Assembly (NCBI GenBank): GCA_913020475.1
Contig: CAJVZM010000001.1
Span: 82,701 to 120,863, forward strand
DNA from: an uncultured Flavobacteriaceae bacterium
GTDB lineage: Bacteria > Bacteroidota > Bacteroidia > Flavobacteriales > Flavobacteriaceae
Reading direction: 5' to 3'
Length of the DNA stretch: 38,163 nucleotides
The translations under genes were made by a program, and so were the position numbers. Below the pieces are notes generated by a model. It was not told where the DNA came from. It did not search any database and saw only the letters and a list, made by a program, of their open reading frames with translations. How positions within the stretch are numbered: the first letter of the stretch is position 1; each line of letters opens with the position of its first letter. Positions 27,691 to 35,941 of this stretch are shown piece after piece.

Positions 27691-28854
27691 ATGACATTTT
27701 CCAAAAGCATTCAGCTGTTTTGCTCAATTTGTATTTTTGCCTCATGCGCACCAACCACATTAAGTATTCATTTGACCAATAATTTGAATGTTGAGCGTCA
27801 AAATGAAACCGTTGAGATTTTGATAGCAGAACTGCCAGATCATTGGTTATCTAAAATTGATAAAATAGGAATATATGATCCTGTGGATAACACCTTTTTA
27901 GTCACTCAATTGATCGATGTCGACCAAGATGGTCAAATGGATCAACTCATTTTTCAACCCACTATGGATCCGTCATCAGAAAAGACCTTTTACATAATAG
28001 AAGAACAGGATAAACCGGAAGTTGTAAACTACTGCTTTTCCAGAATAGTACCCACCCGAATTGATGATTACACGTGGGAAAATGACAGGGTGGCCTTTAG
28101 GACCTATGGCCCTTCGGCCCAAGCCTTGGTCGAGGAAGGGAAAAAAGGAGGGATCATCTCTAGTGGTATTGACTGTTGGTTAAAAAAGGTTAATTATCCC
28201 ATCATTGACAAATGGTACAAAGCCAGTGAAGAAGAAGGTATAAGCTATCACGAAGACCACGGAGAGGGTTTGGATAACTATCATGTGGGGATCAGCAGAG
28301 GTGCTGGTGGTTTGGCGATCAAAGGTGGGGATCAGTATTTTGTTTCCAAAAACTTCAATGCTCACAAAACCCTTGCAACTGGACCTTTAAGGACTCTTTT
28401 TCAACTTGACTACCCCGATTGGGAAGGCCCTAGTGGTATGATTAAGGAATACAAGAAAATTAGTTTAGACTATGGTAATAACTTGATGAAAATTGAAGTT
28501 TCCATTCAAGGAACCGATGAAGTATCTGCAGGAATATCGCTTCAGGAAAACAATGGCGACATAATAGACAAGCACAATTTACTCATCTTCAAACAAGATC
28601 ATTTTGATACGACATTGAGCAACGTAATCTTATCCCCTAAGAAGTATTTTAAAAGTCAGCATATATTCAATCCTCAAATCAAAGATCAAAATCATGTATT
28701 TTTGGATCTTAAAGTTCTAAATCAGTCATTGGTTTACTATGTTGGCTTCTACTGGTCTGAGAGCAATCAATTTCCGGATCATCAAGCTTGGGAAGCCAAC
28801 CTAGAGGATCTTGCAATAAAAATCGAAAATCCAATTCAGTTTACAATAAAATAA
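27691..28854 (+). CDS. DUF4861-like lipoprotein
   Basis: ATG 27691 preferred over 27661. Lipobox CIFASC; NDRVAFRTYGPSAQAL, GISSGIDCWLKKVNYPIIDKWY, YHEDHGEGLDNYHVGISRGAGGLAI resemble DUF4861 proteins. Confidence 0.72.
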   Translation: MTFSKSIQLFCSICIFASCAPTTLSIHLTNNLNVERQNETVEILIAELPDHWLSKIDKIGIYDPVDNTFLVTQLIDVDQDGQMDQLIFQPTMDPSSEKTFYIIEEQDKPEVVNYCFSRIVPTRIDDYTWENDRVAFRTYGPSAQALVEEGKKGGIISSGIDCWLKKVNYPIIDKWYKASEEEGISYHEDHGEGLDNYHVGISRGAGGLAIKGGDQYFVSKNFNAHKTLATGPLRTLFQLDYPDWEGPSGMIKEYKKISLDYGNNLMKIEVSIQGTDEVSAGISLQENNGDIIDKHNLLIFKQDHFDTTLSNVILSPKKYFKSQHIFNPQIKDQNHVFLDLKVLNQSLVYYVGFYWSESNQFPDHQAWEANLEDLAIKIENPIQFTIK

Positions 28855-28858
28855 TTTC

Positions 28859-29899
28859 ATGAAAAAAGTAGTAACCTTTGGTGAGATCATGTTAAGACTT
28901 TCACCTCCCGGTAATTTGAGATTCTCTCAGGCTAACAGTTTTGATGTTGTCTATGCAGGAGGAGAATCTAATGTTGCTGTTTCCTTGGCCAATTATGGTG
29001 TTCCTGTTGAATTCGTTACCCGTTTACCCCAAAATGATATGGGAGCGTGTGCGATTATGGAAATGCGTAAAAGAGGGGTGGGTATTAACCATATTACCTA
29101 TGGAGGCGACCGTTTGGGAATTTATTTTTTGGAATCTGGGGCCGTCAGTCGAGGTAGTAAGGTGGTCTATGACCGTGCGCATTCTGCTATGTCAGATATA
29201 ACTGCTGGGATGATTGATTGGGGTGAAGTGTTTGAAGGTGTTAGCTGGTTTCATTGGACGGGGATTACACCCGCCATTTCTCAAGGGGCTGCCGATGCTT
29301 GTTTGGAAGCCGTTAAGATAGCCAGTGAAAAAGGAATTACCATTTCTACCGATTTAAATTATCGCGCAAAACTCTGGAAATATGGCCAACCATCCGAACC
29401 CATTATGACTGAATTAACTGCTTATTGTGACATCATTTTGGGAAATGAAGAGGATGCAGAAAAGCACTTTGGGATCAAGCCCGAAGGACTGGACATCACT
29501 ACCCAAGGAGATCAGGTCAAAGCGGAAGCTTTCCAGTCGGTTTGTGAGCAAATGATTAAAAAATTTCCCAAAGCAAAAAAAGTGATCACCACCTTAAGGG
29601 GTTCTATTTCTGCTTCTCACAATACTTGGGCTGGAATTCTTTATGATGGAAAAAATATCTATATGAGCCCCGAATATCAAATCACCCACATCGTTGATAG
29701 GGTAGGAGGGGGAGACTCCTTCATGGGAGGGTTGATTTATGGTCTATTAAAGTATCCAGAGGATGACCAGAATGCACTGAACTTTGCAGTGGCCGCCTCT
29801 TGTCTTAAACACACCATCAAGGGAGACGCTAATTTGGTCACCGTTAGTGAGGTAGAAAAATTAATGAGCGGTGACGCCAGTGGCCGCGTAGCAAGATAA
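28859..29899 (+). CDS. kdgK: 2-keto-3-deoxygluconate kinase (PfkB family)
   Basis: VVTFGEIMLRLSPPGNLRFSQANSFDVVYAGGESNVAVSLA; NEEDAEKHFG; DRVGGGDSFMGGLIYGLL (PfkB signature). Confidence 0.93.
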   Translation: MKKVVTFGEIMLRLSPPGNLRFSQANSFDVVYAGGESNVAVSLANYGVPVEFVTRLPQNDMGACAIMEMRKRGVGINHITYGGDRLGIYFLESGAVSRGSKVVYDRAHSAMSDITAGMIDWGEVFEGVSWFHWTGITPAISQGAADACLEAVKIASEKGITISTDLNYRAKLWKYGQPSEPIMTELTAYCDIILGNEEDAEKHFGIKPEGLDITTQGDQVKAEAFQSVCEQMIKKFPKAKKVITTLRGSISASHNTWAGILYDGKNIYMSPEYQITHIVDRVGGGDSFMGGLIYGLLKYPEDDQNALNFAVAASCLKHTIKGDANLVTVSEVEKLMSGDASGRVAR

Positions 29900-29901
29900 T
29901 T

Positions 29902-30570
29902 ATGGCAAAATTTACCCGTTTAGAAGTTGCAGCAAAAATGGCCGAAACCGGAATGGTTCCTCTATTTTATCACAGCGATATTGAGATTGCAAAAAAAACT
30001 CTTAAAGCCTGTTACGATGGAGGCGCAAGATTGTTGGAATTTACCAGCAGAGGTGATTTTGCCCATCAAATATTTGATGAACTCAATCGCTATGTAATAC
30101 GAGATTTACCTGATATGATTATGGGGGTAGGTTCCTTAACCGATGTAGCAGCGGCATCACTTTACATGCAATTGGGAGCGAACTTTATTGTTACCCCTGT
30201 ATTGAGAGAGGACATTGCTCTAGTGTGCAATCGCAGAAAAGTATTGTGGTCAGCTGGATGTGGTTCCCTCACTGAAATCGCAAAAGCAGAGGAACTAGGA
30301 GGAGAGATCGTAAAACTATTCCCTGGAAGTACCTACGGCCCTGGATTTGTCAAAGCCATCAAAGGCCCACAGCCTTGGACCAGTATTATGCCCACCGGGG
30401 GGGTCAGTACCGAAGAAGAAAATCTAAGAGCATGGTTTGATGCGGGCGTAACTTGTGTGGGTATGGGCTCTAAATTAATTTCCAAAGAGGTCTTGGCCAA
30501 TGAAGATTATCAGGGACTAAAAGTCAAAGTTGCAGAAACCCTTGAATTGATACAAAAAGTAAGACGGTAA
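29902..30570 (+). CDS. eda: KDPG/KHG aldolase
   Basis: MAETGMVPLFYHSDIEIAKKTLKACYDGGARLLEFTSRGDFA; MGVGSLTDVAAASLYMQLGANFIVTP; KLFPGSTYGPGFVKAIKGPQPWTSIMPTGGVSTEEENLRAWFDAGVTCVGMGS. Confidence 0.93.
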   Translation: MAKFTRLEVAAKMAETGMVPLFYHSDIEIAKKTLKACYDGGARLLEFTSRGDFAHQIFDELNRYVIRDLPDMIMGVGSLTDVAAASLYMQLGANFIVTPVLREDIALVCNRRKVLWSAGCGSLTEIAKAEELGGEIVKLFPGSTYGPGFVKAIKGPQPWTSIMPTGGVSTEEENLRAWFDAGVTCVGMGSKLISKEVLANEDYQGLKVKVAETLELIQKVRR

Positions 30571-30571
30571 A

Positions 30572-31414
30572 ATGAATGAAAATTACCAAATCAGATATGC
30601 TGTAGGGCAGAGAGAGACCAATCAAATGGGGACTCAAGCCTTGCGAGATGAATTTTTAATAGAACATGTCTTTGGAACCGATGTGGTGAATTGGGTTTAT
30701 ACCCACTACGATCGCTATATGGCAGGTGGGGTTATCCCTAGAAAAGGAAATGTCTTTTTGGATACTTTGGAACCCCTTAAGTCAGCCTATTTCCTTGAGC
30801 GCAGAGAAATGGGTATCATCAATGTTGGAGGCAAAGGAACGGTTATCGCCGACGGTGAAAACTATTCCCTAGATTATAAAGAGGCCCTTTACTTGGGAAA
30901 GGGAATCAAAGAAGTACATTTTTCTTCTGAAGATACCAAAGCACCCGCGAAGTTTTATCTCAACTCTGCCCCGGCTCATCATGCTTATCCTTCGCAAAAA
31001 GTAGGGAGAGAACAAGCCGAAATTGTCGAATTGGGATCAAAAGAAACTTCCAATGCTAGAACCATCAGAAAACTTATCGTTAACAGCATTGTCAAAAGTT
31101 GTCAGTTGCAAATGGGGATGACTGAATTAGAATCTGGATCTGTTTGGAACACTATGCCTGCCCATGTTCACGATCGACGTATGGAAGTTTACTTCTATTT
31201 AGAAGTGCCGAGAGATCAAGCAGTATGCCATTTTATGGGTACCACAGACGAAACCCGACACCTATGGATAGCCAACGAACAAGCTGTAATTTCACCTCCT
31301 TGGTCTATTCACGCAGGTTCAGGAACGACAAACTATACCTTTATATGGGGAATGTCAGGTGAAAATTTAGACTATGGAGATATGGACGGCTGTCCCATTC
31401 CAAATTTAAGATAA
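30572..31414 (+). CDS. kduI: 5-keto-4-deoxyuronate isomerase
   Basis: FLIEHVFGTDVVNWVYTHYDRYMAGGVIP; REMGIINVGGKGTV; TMPAHVHDRRMEVYFYLEVP; SPPWSIHAGSGTTNYTFIWGMSGENLDYGDMD. Confidence 0.97.
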   Translation: MNENYQIRYAVGQRETNQMGTQALRDEFLIEHVFGTDVVNWVYTHYDRYMAGGVIPRKGNVFLDTLEPLKSAYFLERREMGIINVGGKGTVIADGENYSLDYKEALYLGKGIKEVHFSSEDTKAPAKFYLNSAPAHHAYPSQKVGREQAEIVELGSKETSNARTIRKLIVNSIVKSCQLQMGMTELESGSVWNTMPAHVHDRRMEVYFYLEVPRDQAVCHFMGTTDETRHLWIANEQAVISPPWSIHAGSGTTNYTFIWGMSGENLDYGDMDGCPIPNLR

Positions 31415-31418
31415 AAGT

Positions 31419-32210
31419 ATGAGTTCCAATCTCTTTGACTTGACTGGAAAGGTCGCACTTGTTACAGGATCTACTCACGGATTGGGAATGGCCATGGCCA
31501 AAGGAATCGGACAGGCGGGGGCGACTGTAATCATTAATGGCAATAGTTCACTAGAAAAAATAGAAAGTACAGTAGCCGCTTTTAGAGTTGAAGGCATAAA
31601 AGTATTTGGTTATAGATTTGACGTGACCGACGAAAATGAGGTTGGCAAATCCATTACACTAATAGAAAAAGAAGTCAATCCTGTAGATATTTTAGTCAAC
31701 AATGCTGGTATCATTAAACGTACACCTCTGGTGGATATGGAGGTAGATGATTTTGAGGAGGTTATCAAGGTTGATCTGGTCAGTCCATTTATAGTTTCTA
31801 AAGCTGTAGTCAAAGGTATGATGAAAAGGAAATCTGGAAAGATCATCAATATTTGTTCCATGATGAGTGAGTTGGGAAGAAATACTGTTGGAGCATATGC
31901 TGCTGCCAAAGGAGGATTGAAAATGCTGACTCAAAATATGTGTGTGGAGTGGGCTACTCACAACATTCAGGTCAACGGTATTGGACCGGGTTATTTTGCG
32001 ACCGAACAGACCAAACCTGTTCGGGTAGCCGGCAATCCTTTTAATGACTTTATAGTAAATAGAACCCCAGCAGGCGTTTGGGGTGAACCTGACGACCTTA
32101 AAGGTGCTGCAGTATTTCTCAGTTCAAAGGCCAGTGATTTTGTCAATGGGCAAATCCTCTATGTGGATGGTGGAATATTGGCAACCATCGGCAAACCATC
32201 TAACGAGTAA
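31419..32210 (+). CDS. kduD: 2-deoxy-D-gluconate 3-dehydrogenase / 2-keto-3-deoxygluconate oxidoreductase (SDR)
   Basis: LFDLTGKVALVTGSTHGLGMAMAKGIGQAGA; LVNNAGIIKRTPLVDM; GAYAAAKGGLKMLTQNMCVEWATHNIQVNGIGPGYFATEQTKP; adjacent to kduI. Confidence 0.93.
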   Translation: MSSNLFDLTGKVALVTGSTHGLGMAMAKGIGQAGATVIINGNSSLEKIESTVAAFRVEGIKVFGYRFDVTDENEVGKSITLIEKEVNPVDILVNNAGIIKRTPLVDMEVDDFEEVIKVDLVSPFIVSKAVVKGMMKRKSGKIINICSMMSELGRNTVGAYAAAKGGLKMLTQNMCVEWATHNIQVNGIGPGYFATEQTKPVRVAGNPFNDFIVNRTPAGVWGEPDDLKGAAVFLSSKASDFVNGQILYVDGGILATIGKPSNE

Positions 32211-32274
32211 TCGTATTATTTATTAATAGATTTTTGCTCCTTTGTCTGTGCGACGATCTATAATGGTTTCTTTC

Positions 32275-32289
32275 CTGATTATAAATCAG
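32275..32289. repeat. Perfect inverted repeat (6 bp arms, 3 nt loop)
   Basis: CTGATT-ATA-AATCAG in the convergent kduD/epimerase intergenic region. Confidence 0.5.
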
Positions 32290-32299
32290 CCTAGTAAAC

Positions 32300-32313
32300 T
32301 AATACATGTATTA
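32300..32313. repeat. Perfect 14-bp palindrome
   Basis: TAATACATGTATTA equals its own reverse complement; 10 nt after the previous inverted repeat. Confidence 0.55.
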
Positions 32314-32453
32314 AACAATTTATTTATATAAGAACACCAATCCTCAATTAAAAAGTGCTCCGAGAATTTTTCAAAGAGAACTAGAAAATTAAAACTAAAA
32401 TCAATAAGTTGAATAGTGCAAACCCATTGTGACACGCACCATATAAGATACCG

Positions 32454-33590
32454 TTATTCAGAAACAGAAAACCGATAAATACTACGGGTCTGATAGGTTT
32501 CTCCTGGACTTAGGATTGTATTAGGAAATGCAACTTGGTTAGGAGAGTCCGGATAGTGTTGTGTTTCTAGTGCAAAAGAGGCACGGTATTCAAATTTTAC
32601 ACCATATTTACCAACATCCTCCCCGTCCATAAAATTACCTCCATAAAATTGTATTCCGGGCTCTTCGGTAAAAATATCCATTTGTCTACCGCTTTTGGGG
32701 TCGACCACTCTTGCAGCTAAACTCAAACTACCTTGAGATTCCTTATTGAGTACAAAATTGTGGTCATACCCACCTCCGCGGCTGAGTTGAGTATCGGAGC
32801 CTTGTTGACTTAAATCCCGGCCAATCGTCTTGGCTCTTCTGAAATCAAAAGGGCTGCCTTCAACCTTTCTTGTTTCTCCCAGGGGAATCAGCCCATCATC
32901 AATAGGGGTGAAGTGGTCGGCGTTGATCATTAATAAATGATCGTTGATGCTACCCTTGGCCTGTCCAGCCAAATTAAAAAAAGCGTGATTGGTCAAGTTA
33001 ATAGGTGTGGCTTTATCTGTAGTGGCTTTATAGTCAATGCTCAATTCGCTATCATCATTGATGGCATAGGTCACCTCAACACTCAGATTACCAGGATAAC
33101 CCATTTCTCCATCTTTTGATAAATAGGTCATCACGATAGAATTTTCATCGGCAGAAATAACTTCCCAAACTTGATTGTGGAATCCATCTGGCCCACCGTG
33201 TAGGTGATTTTTATTGTTATTTATGGGCAGTTGATAGGCAGTACCGTCCAATTCGAAATTCCCTTTGGCAATGCGATTTCCATACCTTCCAATTAGACTC
33301 CCGTGAAAGGGGGTTTTGGCCTGAAGATAATCCTCTAAACTTTTAAAACCTAACACCACATCTCCCATAACCCCTTTTTTATCAGGGGTAAGAAGGCTGA
33401 CAATCCGACCACCGTAATTGGTAATGAATACTTCGATCTGTTCGTTCCTAAGGAGGTATAAGTTGGTTGTTTTCCCTTTAATTTGGGTCTGAAAATCACT
33501 TGCTTTTAACACGAATTCTTTTTTTTTATATTTCTCACAATAAATAAAGCTTAGCAAAAGGATCGCAAAAATTGTTTTATTGACATTCAT
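32454..33590 (-). CDS. galM: Aldose 1-epimerase (galactose mutarotase family), predicted exported lipoprotein
   Basis: NLYLLRNEQIEVFITNYGGRIVSLLTPDKKG; FHGSLIGRYGNRIAKGNFELDG; NHLHGGPDGFHNQVWEV; INLTNHAFFNLAG; GYDHNFVLN; EPGIQFYGGNFMDG; lipobox-like LLLSFIYC. Confidence 0.93.
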   Translation of the reverse strand: MNVNKTIFAILLLSFIYCEKYKKKEFVLKASDFQTQIKGKTTNLYLLRNEQIEVFITNYGGRIVSLLTPDKKGVMGDVVLGFKSLEDYLQAKTPFHGSLIGRYGNRIAKGNFELDGTAYQLPINNNKNHLHGGPDGFHNQVWEVISADENSIVMTYLSKDGEMGYPGNLSVEVTYAINDDSELSIDYKATTDKATPINLTNHAFFNLAGQAKGSINDHLLMINADHFTPIDDGLIPLGETRKVEGSPFDFRRAKTIGRDLSQQGSDTQLSRGGGYDHNFVLNKESQGSLSLAARVVDPKSGRQMDIFTEEPGIQFYGGNFMDGEDVGKYGVKFEYRASFALETQHYPDSPNQVAFPNTILSPGETYQTRSIYRFSVSE

Positions 33591-33713
33591 AGTTTTAAAT
33601 TAATTTTTTAAAATCTTTAGTGGGCTAAGTTCTACAACGTATAATAACACTTTTCTCAGCAGTTTTTCAATATAAATATATTAGAAAAATACTTATATGA
33701 AAATCTAATTAAA

Positions 33714-35924
33714 TCATTGCTGAGTTTGATGATAGTGATGATGATTTTTTTTTGAAAAATTCAGCTTATTAAAAGGAATTTGATTGAGTGCTCTTTTATT
33801 TTCGAAAACTTCGTATTTTTTATTGGGCTCTATATTATTAAAAACTTGATTTTTACCACTGGGCCAATTAATTGAAAGCTTTTTAATTGATTTACTCTTG
33901 CCCAATCCTATCTCTGACTGAAGGGAACTTGACCCAAAACTTCCTCCAGTATTAATAGTTCTATATATCTTTCTTCCATTATCGAGTTCAATTGTCAAAA
34001 AAGATCCTATTGCACTAAGATTCGATGACTTACCTATCAATTTAAAAACTACCCAATTATTCTTTGAGTTTGGATTTTCAAAACAGATATTTGGATAAGT
34101 ATCCCCTTCATATGAGCCTCCCATAACAGCATACAAATCTTGGTCCCCATCATTATCAAGGTCAGCAAAACTGACCCCATGTCCTTTTTGAATGTGGCCA
34201 AACCTACCAGTTAATGTTACCTCATCAAAGCGCTTTCCGTCTATATTTCTAAACATTCTGTTGGGAATAGTTGATGTTAAATATGGCGAACCGTTTCCAA
34301 TATAAAAATCCAACCAGCCATCATTATCAATATCTCCAAAATTTGAACCCATTGCATACATGCTAATGTCAATGTTAAAATCAATACTACTTTCGGTAAA
34401 TGTCTCATTCCCGTTATTAATAAATAATTTTGATTTTTCTGATGCAACAAATTTGCCTTCAATTTCTTTCAAAAAATCTGCATTAAGATTTGATAGATTT
34501 CTAGAATCATAACTTGCAACAAAAATGTCATTAAATCCATCATTATTAACATCCCAAATCCAACACGGAAAACTAAAAGAAGGATCTTCAACACCTGCAT
34601 TTTTTGAAATATCATTAAAAACTCCAAAGTTGTTTTTAAATAGAAAATTTTTTCCTCCTAAAACAGAAATAAATAAATCAGGCCATTGATCATTATTAAT
34701 ATCACCAAACACAACCCCTTTTATAAATCCATTGATTTTATTTAGATTATATTTTTTTGATTGCTCTAAAAACTTACCATTACCTTGATTAATGAATAGC
34801 TCACAAGGGTTATATTCATTTCCAATAAACAGGTCCAAGTACCCATCTTTATTTACATCAGCCCAAGATGCAGTTTGGGTTGGATAAAAAGACAATATTC
34901 CAGATGATTTAGTAACGTCAGTGAATGTGCCATCTCCATTATTTCTAAGTAGTGAATTTGGATGATTTCCACTTGGGCCAAGCCAAGCCCCTCTTAAAAT
35001 TAGAATATCTATGTGTCCGTCGTTGTCATAATCGGCATGTAAACAGTTTAATCCACTTAAGATACCATTCAATCCTGCTTTAATGGTAACATCATCAAAC
35101 CCAAAACCTGTGTTAAAAAATAATTTACATTGATCCTCCGTTCCATAGGAAGTTGTAAAAACATCTATCTTTCCATCATTATTAAAATCTTCTAAACACA
35201 CCCCACCAGACAAGCCATTAACATCAATCCCCAATTCAGTTGCTATCTCTTTAAATGGAGGAAAATTAACTTTTTCATTATCAGAAACATATTTTACAAA
35301 ATAATCTTTTGGAACCTGTTCTGGATATTCACCAATAGTCATGTGTGCAATATTTAATAACCATTTATACTTTTCGCTGGGATATATTTTATAGATCTTT
35401 GTGAAAATTTCAATCGCTTTTTTGGACCCCATTTTTTCTTTGTGTTGCCCTTTCTCTAATAATGGAAGAATACATGAGAATTCATTATGATTATTTGAAC
35501 AATTAGTTATCTCTCCTAATCTAAAGTAAGCCATTCCAAGAGTCTCCATTAGTGTTAATTTAGTCATTATTAATTCATCATAGGAAGTATTATCTTTTTT
35601 AATCCTGCCTTCAATTTCTTTAATACATTCTATGTTTCTTCCTCCTAGTAATAACTCATTACAATAGCTACTCCAAATCATGTATTTTAGTTTCTTAGGT
35701 GAATTAGGCATCAATTTTTTTAAATACTGAGCACGTTTATTATTCCAGTGTAAATATTTCGTTGGGTTACTGTCAGAATTAATCTTTTTTAAAACCTCAA
35801 CCATTTGCTGTGTTTCGATATCAGAAAAATTCTTTGAAGAATTAAAATTTTCATTATTGTTACATCCTATTAGAGCAGTCAAAGAAAAAAAAAGAAAATT
35901 TTTAAAAGAAGATTTTAAAGTCAC
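33714..35924 (-). CDS. FG-GAP/VCBS repeat + ASPIC/UnbV (CRTAC1-like) lipoprotein
   Basis: Lipobox ALIGC. Seven Asp-rich calcium-loop repeats: DFNNDGKID, DYDNDGHID, DVNKDGYLD, DINNDQWPD, DVNNDGFND, DIDNDGWLD, DLDNDGDQD. C-terminal NTGGSFGSSSLQSEIGLGKSKSIKKLSINWPSGKNQVF (ASPIC/UnbV). Confidence 0.88.
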   Translation of the reverse strand: MTLKSSFKNFLFFSLTALIGCNNNENFNSSKNFSDIETQQMVEVLKKINSDSNPTKYLHWNNKRAQYLKKLMPNSPKKLKYMIWSSYCNELLLGGRNIECIKEIEGRIKKDNTSYDELIMTKLTLMETLGMAYFRLGEITNCSNNHNEFSCILPLLEKGQHKEKMGSKKAIEIFTKIYKIYPSEKYKWLLNIAHMTIGEYPEQVPKDYFVKYVSDNEKVNFPPFKEIATELGIDVNGLSGGVCLEDFNNDGKIDVFTTSYGTEDQCKLFFNTGFGFDDVTIKAGLNGILSGLNCLHADYDNDGHIDILILRGAWLGPSGNHPNSLLRNNGDGTFTDVTKSSGILSFYPTQTASWADVNKDGYLDLFIGNEYNPCELFINQGNGKFLEQSKKYNLNKINGFIKGVVFGDINNDQWPDLFISVLGGKNFLFKNNFGVFNDISKNAGVEDPSFSFPCWIWDVNNDGFNDIFVASYDSRNLSNLNADFLKEIEGKFVASEKSKLFINNGNETFTESSIDFNIDISMYAMGSNFGDIDNDGWLDFYIGNGSPYLTSTIPNRMFRNIDGKRFDEVTLTGRFGHIQKGHGVSFADLDNDGDQDLYAVMGGSYEGDTYPNICFENPNSKNNWVVFKLIGKSSNLSAIGSFLTIELDNGRKIYRTINTGGSFGSSSLQSEIGLGKSKSIKKLSINWPSGKNQVFNNIEPNKKYEVFENKRALNQIPFNKLNFSKKNHHHYHQTQQ

Positions 35925-35941
35925 TTTGAGTATTAATTTGG

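Noticed and set aside
32211-32453. Possible small RNA or short gene in the convergent gap
   Set aside because: No ORF, no clear promoter, and only short dyads; insufficient support for an RNA gene.
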